Source: Anabaena azotica FACHB-119
GTDB taxonomy: Bacteria > Cyanobacteriota > Cyanobacteriia > Cyanobacteriales > Nostocaceae
Length of the DNA: 64,000 nt
Direction: 5' to 3'
NCBI RefSeq assembly: GCF_014697625.1
Contig: NZ_JACJSG010000002.1
Coordinates: forward strand, 124,001-188,000
The translations under genes and the position numbers were made by a program. The notes beneath the pieces were generated by a model that was not told the origin of the DNA, ran no database searches, and was given only the letters and a program-made list of their open reading frames with translations. Below, piece after piece: positions 45,328 through 54,160 of this stretch (the stretch's first letter is position 1; each line of letters begins with the position of its first letter).

Positions 45328-47184
45328 ATGAATCAGTTTCTATTTGCAACAAGTTGGTGTGTGCCATTTTACAGCTTAATAGGCGCACTTTTGACATTAC
45401 CTTGGGGAATAGGAATAGTTCGACGCACGGGGCCAAGACCTGCGGCATATATTAACTTGTTGACTACCGTTGTTGGCTTTGTTCATAGCCTATTAGTATT
45501 TAAGGATATCTGGAGCAGAGAGCCAGAAAGCCTGGTAATTACTTGGTTTCAAGCGGTAGACTTAAACTTATCCTTTGCTTTGGAACTTTCGCCAGTCAGT
45601 ATCGGTGCAACAGTTTTAATTACAGGTTTGAGTCTATTGGCTCAGATTTATGCCTTGGGCTACATGGAAAAAGACTGGTCACTGGCAAGATTTTTCGGTC
45701 TACTGGGCTTTTTCGAGGCAGCACTGAGTGGTTTAGCTATCAGCGACTCCTTATTTCTCAGCTATGCGCTGCTGGAACTATTAACCCTTTCTACTTATCT
45801 ATTGGTAGGGTTTTGGTATGCTCAACCATTAGTGGTAACAGCAGCAAGGGATGCCTTCTGGACAAAGCGAGTCGGGGACTTGTTGCTGTTGATGGCTGTA
45901 GTCACGCTTTCCAACTTAGCGGGTAGTTTGAACTTCTCTCATTTATCGGAGTGGGTACAAACAGCAAATTTAGATCCTGTTACCTCAGCATTGTTGGGAC
46001 TGGCTTTAATTGCAGGGCCGGCTGGTAAATGCGCTCAGTTCCCTCTACACCTGTGGTTGGATGAGGCGATGGAAGGCCCCAACCCAGCTTCTGTGATGCG
46101 GAACTCCCTAGTAGTTGCTGGTGGTGCTTATCTACTGTACAAACTGCAACCAATCTTAGTTTTGTCTCCAGTGGCGTTAAATGCCTTAATTATCATCGGT
46201 TCGGTGACAGCAATAGGCGCTACTTTGGTTTCTATCGCTCAGACTGATATTAAACGGTCATTATCCCATTCCACTAGCGCATACATGGGGCTGGTGTTTT
46301 TGGCAGTAGGATTAGAGCAAGGTGGTGTAGCTTTGATGCTGCTGTTAACTCATGCGATCGCCAAAGCTCTACTATTTATGAGTTCCGGTTCTATCATATT
46401 TACCACCCACAGTCAAGACTTGACAGAAATGGGTGGTCTGTGGTCGAGGATGCCAGCAACTACTACCGCCTTTGTAGTTGGTTCCGCCGGTATGGTAACA
46501 ATACTGCCACTGGGGAGCTTTTGGGCAATGCTTGCTTGGGCTGATGGTTTAGTAAGAGTTAGCCCTTGGGTAATTGGCGTGTTGGTATTAGTCAACGGTT
46601 TGACAGCCCTCAACTTGACAAGAGTATTTAGGCTGGTATTTTGGGGTAAACCGCAACAGAAAACCCGCCGCGCACCGGAAGTTGGCTGGACAATGGCGTT
46701 CCCAATGGTGACACTGACAATCTTGACTTTATTACTGCCCGTCATGCTACAGCAATGGTACTTGTTGCCAGCTTGGGAAAGTATTGATTGGTACGTGGTT
46801 TTATTATTGGTATCTTCTACCGTAGCTGGTGTAGTTATGGGGTCAACTATTCATTTGCACAAAGCTTGGTCTCGTTCCACAGTCCTGGCTTGGAGATTTG
46901 TACAAGATTTACTAGGTTATGACTTTTACATTGACCGCATTTATCGACTGACAGTAGTGAGTGCAGTAGCTTTATTGTCGAGGATTTCGGCTTGGAGCGA
47001 TCGCTATGTAGTTGATGGGTTAGTTAACTTAGTTGGCTTTGCCACCATTATCGGCGGACAGGGCTTGAAATACAGCATCTCCGGTCAATCCCAAGCATAT
47101 ATGTTGACCATTCTGGCAGTAGTCAGCGCCTTGGGCTTTTTCATCAGTTGGTCATTGGGCTTACTGGATAAGTTGCCATTTTAG
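45328..47184 (+). CDS. ndhF4: NDH-1 subunit F4 of the CO2-uptake complex
   Basis: NuoL/NdhF-type proton-channel subunit, 618 residues, of the specialised NDH-1MS' complex that couples electron flow to CO2 hydration in the thylakoid membrane. It is a polytopic membrane protein with the family signatures AGPAGKCAQFPLHLWLDEAM, PNPASVMRNSLVVAGGAYLL, IAQTDIKRSLSHSTSAYMG and a lateral-helix region at the C-terminus. The F4 assignment comes from its linkage to ndhD4 and cupB. Confidence 0.94.
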   Translation: MNQFLFATSWCVPFYSLIGALLTLPWGIGIVRRTGPRPAAYINLLTTVVGFVHSLLVFKDIWSREPESLVITWFQAVDLNLSFALELSPVSIGATVLITGLSLLAQIYALGYMEKDWSLARFFGLLGFFEAALSGLAISDSLFLSYALLELLTLSTYLLVGFWYAQPLVVTAARDAFWTKRVGDLLLLMAVVTLSNLAGSLNFSHLSEWVQTANLDPVTSALLGLALIAGPAGKCAQFPLHLWLDEAMEGPNPASVMRNSLVVAGGAYLLYKLQPILVLSPVALNALIIIGSVTAIGATLVSIAQTDIKRSLSHSTSAYMGLVFLAVGLEQGGVALMLLLTHAIAKALLFMSSGSIIFTTHSQDLTEMGGLWSRMPATTTAFVVGSAGMVTILPLGSFWAMLAWADGLVRVSPWVIGVLVLVNGLTALNLTRVFRLVFWGKPQQKTRRAPEVGWTMAFPMVTLTILTLLLPVMLQQWYLLPAWESIDWYVVLLLVSSTVAGVVMGSTIHLHKAWSRSTVLAWRFVQDLLGYDFYIDRIYRLTVVSAVALLSRISAWSDRYVVDGLVNLVGFATIIGGQGLKYSISGQSQAYMLTILAVVSALGFFISWSLGLLDKLPF

Positions 47185-47279
47185 TCATTAGTCATTAGTC
47201 AATAGTCCATAGTCCATAGTCCATAGTCATTAGTTTTTCTCCCCCATCTCCCCCCACTCCCTCATCTCCCTCATCTCCT
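47185..47279. repeat. Short tandem repeats between ndhF4 and ndhD4
   Basis: Two TCATTAG units, then CCATAGT units, then CCCCCATCTCC-type runs ending at the ndhD4 start codon. The ndhD4 ATG therefore follows CTCATCTCCT rather than a ribosome-binding site. Confidence 0.75.
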
Positions 47280-48782
47280 ATGCTAAGTGCCTTAATTTTT
47301 GCCCCATTGCTGGGTGCGCTTTTAATTGGTCTACTTCCCTCCGGTATTAATGGCAGGACTTCCCGTAATGTGGCATTGATTTTTGCGGGTTTGACTTTCT
47401 TGTGGTCGGTGGTACTGGCAAGCCAGTTTCAACCAGGACAAGTCACTCAACAGTTTAGCGAGTTCATCCCTTGGATTGACTCCTTGGGATTGGGTTATAA
47501 TCTAGGTGTGGATGGTCTATCCTTGCCGTTGCTGGTGTTGAATGGCTTATTAACAGCCATAGCAATTTTCAGCAGCGATGAATCTTTGCCACGTCCTAAG
47601 TTTTATTACTCTCTCATATTAGTGTTGAGTGTTGGGGTAACAGGAGCGTTTCTGGCACAAGATTTACTGCTATTCTTCCTGTTTTACGAGCTGGAATTGA
47701 TTCCCCTATACCTGTTAATTGCCATTTGGGGTGGTGCAAAACGGGGTTATGCAGCGACAAAATTTTTGATTTACACGGCTGTTTCTGGGATTTTGATTCT
47801 CGCCAGTTTCCTTGGTTTGGTATGGTTGAGTGGATCAGGTACTTTTGCTATATCCACCTTAAATGCCAAGTCTCTACCTTTAGCTACTCAATTGCTACTC
47901 TTGGCAGGACTTTTAGTAGGTTTTGGCATCAAAATGCCTTTGGTTCCCTTTCATACATGGTTGCCAGATGCCCACGTTGAAGCCTCTACGCCGATTTCTA
48001 TGTTGCTGGCTGGTGTACTGTTGAAGTTGGGAACTTACGGCTTATTGCGGTTTGGGATGAACTTGTTACCCGAAGCTTGGGCTTATATAGCGCCTTGGTT
48101 AGCAGTTTGGGCAGTGGTAAGTGTGCTGTATGGTTCATCATGTGCGATCGCTCAAACAGACATGAAAAAAATGGTAGCCTACAGTTCTATTGGACATATG
48201 GGCTATGTACTGTTGGGTGCTGCTGCTGCTACACCCTTAAGTAGCTTAGGTGCTGTCATGCAGATGATTAGCCACGGTTTAATTTCTGCACTGTTGTTTT
48301 TGCTGGTGGGTATTGTTTACAAGAAAGCAGGTAGCCGCGATTTAAACTTGATCCGGGGACTTTTAAACCCAGAACGAGGTATGCCTGTGATTGGTAGCTT
48401 GATGATTATTGGCGTGATGGCTAGCGCAGGTACACCAGGAATGGTAGGGTTTATTTCCGAATTTATTATTTTCCGGGGGTCTTTTGCGGTTTTTCCGGTG
48501 CAGACGCTGCTGTCGATGATTGGTACAGGTTTAACTGCGGTTTACTTCTTAATTCTCGTCAATAAAGCGTTTTTTGGGCGGTTGTCGGCACAGGTAATGA
48601 ATTTACCCAGGATTTATTGGAGCGATCGCGCCCCCGCCTTCATCTTAGCAGCCTTAATTGTCATTTTTGGTATTCAACCCTCTTGGCTAGCCCGTTGGAC
48701 TGAACCCACTATTACAGCAATGTTTACTGTCGAAAATACAGTGGCTACAGTCTCTCTAGATAAAGTCAAAGGCAAAAGTTAA
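47280..48782 (+). CDS. ndhD4: NDH-1 subunit D4 of the CO2-uptake complex
   Basis: NuoM/NdhD-type proton-channel subunit, 500 residues, about 14 membrane helices. It has the signatures LLLFFLFYELELIPLYLLIA, PLVPFHTWLPDAHVEASTPI and AQTDMKKMVAYSSIGHMGYV. It works with NdhF4 and CupB in the constitutive CO2-uptake complex. It follows ndhF4 by 95 bp. Confidence 0.95.
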   Translation: MLSALIFAPLLGALLIGLLPSGINGRTSRNVALIFAGLTFLWSVVLASQFQPGQVTQQFSEFIPWIDSLGLGYNLGVDGLSLPLLVLNGLLTAIAIFSSDESLPRPKFYYSLILVLSVGVTGAFLAQDLLLFFLFYELELIPLYLLIAIWGGAKRGYAATKFLIYTAVSGILILASFLGLVWLSGSGTFAISTLNAKSLPLATQLLLLAGLLVGFGIKMPLVPFHTWLPDAHVEASTPISMLLAGVLLKLGTYGLLRFGMNLLPEAWAYIAPWLAVWAVVSVLYGSSCAIAQTDMKKMVAYSSIGHMGYVLLGAAAATPLSSLGAVMQMISHGLISALLFLLVGIVYKKAGSRDLNLIRGLLNPERGMPVIGSLMIIGVMASAGTPGMVGFISEFIIFRGSFAVFPVQTLLSMIGTGLTAVYFLILVNKAFFGRLSAQVMNLPRIYWSDRAPAFILAALIVIFGIQPSWLARWTEPTITAMFTVENTVATVSLDKVKGKS

Positions 48783-48901
48783 TAGTTACTGGCTTGAGTG
48801 ATAATAGGTAATTACATTTGATTGAAAATTACCTATTACCAAACTCACAAAATAATATATAGCCTTAAACAAAAATGATATTTTCTTAGGAAGAAACTAG
48901 C

Positions 48902-50032
48902 ATGGTAAATCTGAAGAATAAACCCACAAATCAACCATTAGGTGAGTATATTGAACGCCTACTACAAGGACAAGCATTACTTGTAGATACTCCCCAAAAT
49001 GTTTTAGAAGTAGTGGGTATTCTCAAAAGTTATGGCGTAGTTTTAGATGAATATTCTAAAAATCTTATATATATCGCCGAAAACCAATTTTTAGTATTTT
49101 TCCCCTTTTTTAAATATTTTAATGGTAATTTTTCCTGGGGTAAATTACTCCGGCACTGGTGGCACGACAGAATCAATTTTGAATATGCCGAATATTGCAT
49201 GAAAGCCATGATGTGGCATGGCGGTGGTGGCTTAGACGCATATTTAGATACTACAGAATTTCAAGAAAGAGCAGAAGCAGTTATTCAAGCTAAATTTGCC
49301 AAAAATCCTTTAGTTAAAGGGATGAATCAACTGTTTCCAGATTTTTTAACTGAACAGTTACGAGTATCTGCTTACTATAGCGGTTTGGGTCAGTTTTGGC
49401 GAGTTATGGCTGATATATTCCTCAATTTATCAGACCGTTATGACCAGGGTGAAATCGAAACAATTCCTCAAGTTGTAGACCATATTAAAGCAGGTTTAGT
49501 TGCAGATGCCACTAGACCTATTACCTACGCTGTAAAAATAGACGGGAAATTATATGAAATTATTCCTAAAAGTTTAGGATTGACTTTCTTAGCAGATACA
49601 GCAGTACCCTATGTAGAAGCAGTATTCTTCAGGGGAACTCCCTTCTTAGGAACAGTTTCCTATAATGCTCAAGCTTATCAAATTCCCCCAGATCAAGCTC
49701 GATTTCAATATGGTGCATTATATGCAGATCCTCTACCTATAGGTGGTGCAGGTATTCCTCCCACATTGCTAATGCAAGATATGCGTCATTATTTACCAGA
49801 ATACTTACATGAAGTTTATCGTCAAAGCCTGAGAGGTGAAGATGATTTGCGGGTGCAAATTTGTATGACTTTCCAAAAATCAATGTTCTGTGTCACCACA
49901 GCAGCTATTCTCGGATTAATGCCTTTTCCTTTGGATACTAATGACCCATCTGAGCAAGCTGCAAATGAAGTGTATCTCGAAAAGTGGATGGATAGATTTG
50001 TGACATCCCGCTTACTTGATGTTAACAGTTAA
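48902..50032 (+). CDS. cupB: CO2 hydration protein CupB (ChpX)
   Basis: A peripheral subunit of NDH-1MS' that converts CO2 to bicarbonate at the cytoplasmic side; 376 residues, unique to cyanobacteria. Visible are the conserved FPFFKYFNGNFSWGKLLRHW and YAEYCMKAMMWHGGGGLDAY stretches with His and Cys residues that could bind zinc. AGGAAG lies 8-13 bases before the ATG. CupB rather than CupA is indicated by ndhF4/ndhD4 and the ccm context. Confidence 0.93.
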   Translation: MVNLKNKPTNQPLGEYIERLLQGQALLVDTPQNVLEVVGILKSYGVVLDEYSKNLIYIAENQFLVFFPFFKYFNGNFSWGKLLRHWWHDRINFEYAEYCMKAMMWHGGGGLDAYLDTTEFQERAEAVIQAKFAKNPLVKGMNQLFPDFLTEQLRVSAYYSGLGQFWRVMADIFLNLSDRYDQGEIETIPQVVDHIKAGLVADATRPITYAVKIDGKLYEIIPKSLGLTFLADTAVPYVEAVFFRGTPFLGTVSYNAQAYQIPPDQARFQYGALYADPLPIGGAGIPPTLLMQDMRHYLPEYLHEVYRQSLRGEDDLRVQICMTFQKSMFCVTTAAILGLMPFPLDTNDPSEQAANEVYLEKWMDRFVTSRLLDVNS

Positions 50033-50150
50033 CCATAACATCGTGCTGGGTGCTGAGTATCAAGCAAAATCAGCCAGATGGTAAACAAACTTCGCAAACT
50101 ACCCCATAATTGGGGTTTATTGCTTGTGAGAAATCCGAGTCTTACTGTTA

Positions 50151-50319
50151 ACGTGAGTTCGATGAACCTCTCCCTCCCAACCTCCCTCTCCTAAAAGGCG
50201 TTCGCGTAGCGTCTCCGTCAGGAGAGGGAGGAGAAACTAAAAAATCACCCTCTTACTCCCCTCTCCTCGAAGGAGAGGGGTTGGGGGAGAGGTCAAAACA
50301 ACGCTTGTCGAACTCACGT
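50151..50319. mobile_element. MITE-like family B, uninterrupted copy 2
   Basis: 169 bp bounded by ACGTGAGTTCGA and TCGAACTCACGT, flanked by the 8-bp direct repeat TACTGTTA at 50143-50150 and 50320-50327. The interior includes CCTCTCCTAAAAGGCG and CTCCCCTCTCCTCGAAGG, matching 36408-36716 in the opposite orientation. It serves as the reference for the insertion at 36475. Confidence 0.9.
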
Positions 50320-50329
50320 TACTGTTAGC

Positions 50330-50452
50330 GGGACTTACGCAACTGGCACAATTGTAGGGTGCGTCAGATGGGGAAAATCCTTGAATCTGTACGAAATTAT
50401 TGGTGCTGACGCACCCTACAGTTAGTTTGATTATGACACTTGCATAAGTCCT
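50330..50452. mobile_element. MITE-like TAGGACTTACGCAA element, copy 2
   Basis: 123 bp starting GGGACTTACGCAACTGGC and ending GACACTTGCATAAGTCCT. Read on the other strand it aligns along its whole length with 35013-35138. It begins 11 bp after the family B copy and touches the next element, so three different elements lie side by side. Confidence 0.85.
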
Positions 50453-50556
50453 ATACCAGGGGACAGGGAACAGGGGACAGGGAACAGGTTCAAAAGCCCT
50501 TTGAAGTAAAGGTTTTATGATTCATGTATGTCCTAACCTATGTGGCAACTGCTATA
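50452..50556. mobile_element. MITE-like TATAGCAG element, copy 2
   Basis: 105 bp from TATACCAGGGGACAGG to ACTGCTATA, matching 15688-15794 including TTATGATTCATGTATGTCC and CCTATGTGGCAACTGCTAT. The truncated transposase begins right after its right end, so this element probably marks the breakpoint. Confidence 0.75.
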
Positions 50557-50561
50557 AGTAA

Positions 50562-51276
50562 AAAGAATTTGCTGTTTTTACTACCCAGCGGACAGTAGAG
50601 TTTGGGGCTAAGTTTTCAGCTAGTTACTATGAAGGCTATGTCTTTTTAGACCATATTAGTTGGGACAACTTTAACGAGTCAGGCGACTTAAAATCACAAG
50701 TAGAAGCATACAAAAACTACACCGGATATTATCCTGAATCAGTTCATGTAGATAAAATTTATCGCACTAGAGAGAATCGAGCTTGGTGTCAAGAAAGGGG
50801 AATTAGAATTAGTGGCCCACCATTAGGTAGACCACCCAAAAATGTCAGCCCTGAAAAAAAGAAACAAGCCGCTTATGACGAAAGGATTCGTAATTGTATT
50901 GAGGGCAAGTTTGGACAAGGTAAGGCACTTACAAGGAATAAAATGCCCAGCCGTATCAATAATATTTTTGGCAAAGCCGAGGTATTTAGGCGCTTTCGCC
51001 CCGAAGGGCGAAAGCGCCGGCTGGGCATTTTATTTTTTGGATCTCCCTAAACGAAGATTTAGCCTTGGTAGAGTTATGGCTAAACTTCCTCATACCTCTT
51101 TAACCGCTATTGCCTTAACTTTTTTAGTTATGAATCTTTCTACCCTTTTATTACGGCTTTTTTGTCACTTTTTGTGTCTATTTTTCAAAACCACATCTTT
51201 TTTCGCTTTCTTGATTAGTAAAACTAATGTCTTGATTAATTCCGGACAACAAAAAATTATCTTTGCTCCTGCCTGA
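50562..51276 (+). pseudogene. DDE transposase remnant (IS5/IS1182-like), 5'-truncated and interrupted
   Basis: A transposase C-terminal half is readable from 50562: TVEFGAKFSASYYEGYVFLD, HISWDNFNESGDLKSQVEAY, SVHVDKIYRTRENRAWCQ, GPPLGRPPKNVSPEKKKQAA, then a break at 50924-51047, after which it resumes RRFSLGRVMAKLPHTSLTAI to a stop at 51274. The N-terminal half and start are missing. The conserved GRPPK loop and the tail fit DDE transposases of the IS5/IS1182 type; the exact family needs a search. GCTGAAAAAG-type sequence near 51318 (CTTTTTCAGCAAGCCC) may be the old right end. Confidence 0.85.
50924..51047. mobile_element. MITE-like insertion (family F) inside the transposase remnant
   Basis: 124 bp flanked by a TAA direct repeat (50921-50923 and 51048-51050). 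Removing it and one TAA restores an in-frame GKRRFSLG reading. Near both ends lie inverted copies of AATAAAATGCCCAGCCG, and the centre has the hairpin GGCGCTTTCG ... CGAAAGCGCC. The insert brings a stop at its right end, so the remnant is dead. Confidence 0.85.
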
Positions 51277-51348
51277 TTACCTACTCAATTCTTCTGTTGT
51301 TTTTTTACTACTTTTTCAGCAAGCCCTAATTATTTTGTGAACCTGGGA

Positions 51349-51550
51349 TGATGAAAATTTATGGAAAATTTGGTTTGAAAACCCCGTCGTTTGACGACGG
51401 CTTTGCCAATATCTCTGCTACAATATGGGTAGTCGCCATAGGGCATTGGGAGACTATAAACGGACGTGGAGAGGCTGTAAGACTACCTAGTAGCAAGCTT
51501 CGGCGAAGCGTCAAGGAATCCTCGCTCCTTTAGGGCAAGGAGGTATGTCA
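51349..51550 (+). mobile_element. Relic of an IS200/IS605-type right end (tnpB 3' end)
   Basis: ACCCCGTCGTTTGACGACGG, then GGGAGACTATAAACGGACGTGG, and the terminal hairpin region TCCTCGCTCCTTTAGGGC followed by AAGGAGGTATGTCAA are typical of the 3' end of cyanobacterial tnpB genes and their overlapping guide RNA. No upstream tnpB body is present. I recognise it from memory of such ends, not from a search. Confidence 0.6.
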
Positions 51551-51570
51551 ATCACAACTTCTACATTAAA

Positions 51571-51600
51571 AAGCTGAAACTTATACTTAAGTTTCAGCTT
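51571..51600 (-). terminator. Rho-independent terminator of the [2Fe-2S] gene
   Basis: Perfect 13-bp stem AAGCTGAAACTTA with a 4-nt loop, overlapping the stop codon; on the gene's strand the stem is followed by TTTTTAATG. A well-formed terminator. Confidence 0.85.
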
Positions 51601-52240
51601 AATTGACAGTTGATATTACCACTTGATGGGAATTATCAGCTCGCTGACTGTCGGCAAAATGTTTATTCATCACTGTGAGTACTTGGTCTGCTTGAATACG
51701 TGTGTAGCGAGTTTTATCTGGCATAACTACATTCGGTCCAGCTTTACAGTTTTTCATGCAGCCAGTACCTTTAATAGTAACTTGGTCTTCTAGACCGCGA
51801 TCGCTTAAAGCAGCTTCTAGGGCTTGACATACTGCTTTACCACCGCGTTTCATACAATCAGACTTTTGACATACCAAAATCGTAGCTTTCGCCTTCTGTG
51901 GTTTTGGTTGGGTATTTTCTGTAGCTGGAATTTCTTGAATTGGGGATATAGTTTGAACTCTCCGTACTTCCCCACTAGCTGCCATCACACGTTCAGCCTT
52001 GAGTGTTACTTTACCTGTTTTTGCATCATACTTCTTTTGACCAACCACTTGTAACAAAGTCCCAGTAGGCAAGCGCCAATCAAAAGTAAACCTTAAGTGC
52101 TTGGCTAGTTTAATGTAACATTCACCATCAGCAGTTAATAATAACAAACCTTTAAGCTTATAGCCATCTTTAATCACAAACTCAATAAATCTACCTTCCA
52201 GGCAAAACTCTGAGACATCTTTACTGTGACATACACCCAT
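51599..52240 (-). CDS. [2Fe-2S] thioredoxin-like ferredoxin domain protein
   Basis: A 213-residue protein. The N-terminal half (about 1-100) is a small beta-rich domain (FVIKDGYKLKGLLLLTADGE) of unknown role. The C-terminal half (about 120-200) is a thioredoxin-like [2Fe-2S] domain with the four ligands in VCQKSDCMKRGGKAVCQAL and GTGCMKNCKAGPNVVM. Such domains also occur in NuoE and HoxE. An electron-transfer or sensing role is likely, partner unknown. GAGGT precedes the ATG at 52240. Confidence 0.9.
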   Translation of the reverse strand: MGVCHSKDVSEFCLEGRFIEFVIKDGYKLKGLLLLTADGECYIKLAKHLRFTFDWRLPTGTLLQVVGQKKYDAKTGKVTLKAERVMAASGEVRRVQTISPIQEIPATENTQPKPQKAKATILVCQKSDCMKRGGKAVCQALEAALSDRGLEDQVTIKGTGCMKNCKAGPNVVMPDKTRYTRIQADQVLTVMNKHFADSQRADNSHQVVISTVN

Positions 52241-52305
52241 ATTCTTTACCTCTAATTAAATAAAGTAAACCTGAGTCATTAAATAAGACACACCGCAGCC
52301 ACTAA

Positions 52306-52563
52306 TTAGGAATGTGGATAACGACTTTGCCAACAAATCTCAAGAGAGCAAATTAAATCTTGGCGAGAAGAAGTAAATTGTCGCATCACGCTCCAAAGTT
52401 GAACAACTGTCGTAGGGGTGACGACTTCAACCTGCAACGGCTGGTTAGCTTCACACCAACAGGGAACTTCTAATTCCTGTAAGCGCTGATATACCTGCCA
52501 ACGATCTGCCCAATCTATTTCTACAACTGACTTTTCTTCTACTTCGGAACTGAAAGGTTTCAA
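52306..52563 (-). CDS. Small hypothetical protein with TTG start
   Basis: 85 residues from TTG at 52563 (KPFSSEVEEKSVVEIDWADR), supported by GAGGG seven bases upstream; the frame is open to about 52610 with another TTG at 52578, but no ATG. It contains PCWCEANQPLQVEV and the helix TVVQLWSVMRQF. I do not know its function, though small proteins of this style are common in cyanobacteria. It lies 65 bp upstream of the [2Fe-2S] gene on the same strand, so it could be co-transcribed. Confidence 0.6.
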   Translation of the reverse strand: MKPFSSEVEEKSVVEIDWADRWQVYQRLQELEVPCWCEANQPLQVEVVTPTTVVQLWSVMRQFTSSRQDLICSLEICWQSRYPHS

Positions 52564-52784
52564 ACGACTAGCCCTCAAAATGCAACCAACTTGCAGCCAA
52601 AATCATGCTTTTACCCCTAACTATTGAGAATCTTTAAGAGTAAAGCATATGTTATTAGCATATCCTAAGTGCAAACAATTCTCAGTTAGTTTAGCAGAAA
52701 AATTTCTAAAATTTCTCAATAACTTTATGCCATCCCAAAACGTTAATGTGGGAAATGGGACACTTGAGGGCGTAAGAATGCGTC

Positions 52785-53085
52785 AGGGATGGGGGAGATG
52801 AGGGAGATGAGGGAGATGGGGGAGTCTTTCAAGGGCAGGTTTTTTACACTTCGACCCAAAAACACTGATTTTAGGGTGTAGGGGTATAAGGGTGTAGGGG
52901 TGTAGGGGTAGATGAAAGTCTGATAATTTACTGAATCTTATAGTCCTCACTGATTACTTTATGAAAAACCTGCCCTTAAGAGGATGGGGGAGTGGGGGGA
53001 GATGAGGGAGTATCTAAGATAGATATTTCTCCTCTGCTCCTCTGCTCCCCTGCTCCTCTGCTCCTCTGCTTCCCCAGTCCCTAGT
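52785..53085. repeat. Short tandem repeat cluster before the SLH gene
   Basis: GATGAGGGA units near 52797-52822, GGTGTAGGG units near 52875-52910, and CTGCTCCTCTGCTCC units near 53033-53072. The stretch 52822-52850 and 52966-52980 also carries an inverted pair (AGGGCAGGTTTTT and AAAACCTGCCCTT). No gene lies between. Confidence 0.8.
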
Positions 53086-53113
53086 CTCTTTTGGCTATTC
53101 GGAGGTAAGAACT

Positions 53114-53797
53114 ATGCGGCATTTACTAAGTACCATTTCATTAGTGCTATTACTTCAAGGCTTCCCAGTAGTTGCTCAAGCTCAAGTGAGCGAAAATACT
53201 GGGGGTGGATCATCAGAAGCGATACAACAGGTAATTACTGCCAAGTTGATGACCAATGCGGCTGATGGTAACTTTTATCCTGAAAGGTTAATCAATCGTG
53301 CTGAGTTAGCTTCGATTCTTGTCAAAGCATTCCGTCTCGATAAACAAGAAGCTGCTAACCAACCAAAGTCAATCACCGTTGGAGATGTACCCCGTTCTCA
53401 TTGGGCGTATCAAGATATTCAGACGGTTTTAAAAACCGATGTGATGAAAGGCTATCGAGGAAATTTATTTTTCCCTAATCAAAGGGTGACGAGGGCGGAA
53501 GCTTTAGCGATTTTTGCCCAAGCCTATGGAGTATTTCAATTTTCTGATGATGCTGTTAACGACATACTTGCAGCCTATCCTGATGCCGGATCTATTCCTA
53601 ATTGGGCGAGAAGAGCGATCGCTACAGTCGTCACAGAAGGATTTATTAATACTGATGCTCAGAATAACATATCCCCATTAAAACCTATGACTCGCGGAGA
53701 TATGGCATATTTGCTGAGTAAATATTTGCAAAGGCAGCAACAACAACCGGAAACGCCAGTAGTTCCTACGACTACCGATAGTCCACAATTACCTTAG
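53114..53797 (+). CDS. Secreted SLH-domain protein
   Basis: A 227-residue exported protein with a signal peptide (LLSTISLVLLLQGFPVVAQA) and S-layer homology motifs: about 45-80 (INRAELASILVKAFRLD), about 95-150 (HWAYQDIQTVLKTDVMKGY, then VTRAEALAIFAQAYGV) and about 155-205 (NWARRAIATVVTEGFINTD). SLH motifs bind cell-wall polymers or peptidoglycan. The C-terminus is Gln/Pro/Thr-rich. It lacks a porin barrel, so it is not a SomA-type porin. GGAGGTAAGA precedes the ATG. Confidence 0.9.
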   Translation: MRHLLSTISLVLLLQGFPVVAQAQVSENTGGGSSEAIQQVITAKLMTNAADGNFYPERLINRAELASILVKAFRLDKQEAANQPKSITVGDVPRSHWAYQDIQTVLKTDVMKGYRGNLFFPNQRVTRAEALAIFAQAYGVFQFSDDAVNDILAAYPDAGSIPNWARRAIATVVTEGFINTDAQNNISPLKPMTRGDMAYLLSKYLQRQQQQPETPVVPTTTDSPQLP

Positions 53798-54160
53798 TCA
53801 GAAAACTCAGTGAAATCTTCAAGGCAACTAAAATTATGACATCGCCAATAGTCATTAATGTTTGACTATTGACTATGGACTATTAATTGTTGGTCACAAT
53901 AACGAGAAATTTGTCACAATCAAGTAAGTCTTAATTATTTTTGCAAAATGAATCTAATTACACTATTTTCAAGTAGTTGTACGGTGTAGGGTATCAAGCA
54001 TGATTACTAGTAAAAAATGCTGAAAGCCTAGTGCTAAATTACCCATTCTCAGCCAACAAATTTTCGACTGTTACTAATTAACAGTTCAATTCTCTGGGCT
54101 ACCCCACCGTGGGAGAATCAGAATACCAAAAGTAGAGATTAGAGAGGAAAACCCTACAAT
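53798..54160. other. Intergenic region upstream of dxs
   Basis: About 360 bp with one set of short repeats (TTTGACTATTGACTATGGAC near 53860) and the dxs leader. I see no gene or known riboswitch. AGAGAGGAAAACC lies upstream of the dxs ATG. Confidence 0.45.

Noticed and set aside
50842..51276. Rightward 144-residue frame presented as a gene
   Set aside because: It mixes an out-of-frame part of the transposase remnant, the 124-bp insert and the real transposase tail; no single functional protein.
51348..51533. Rightward 61-residue frame ending in SSKLRRSVKESSLL
   Set aside because: It is the translated remnant of a tnpB 3' end, not an independent gene.
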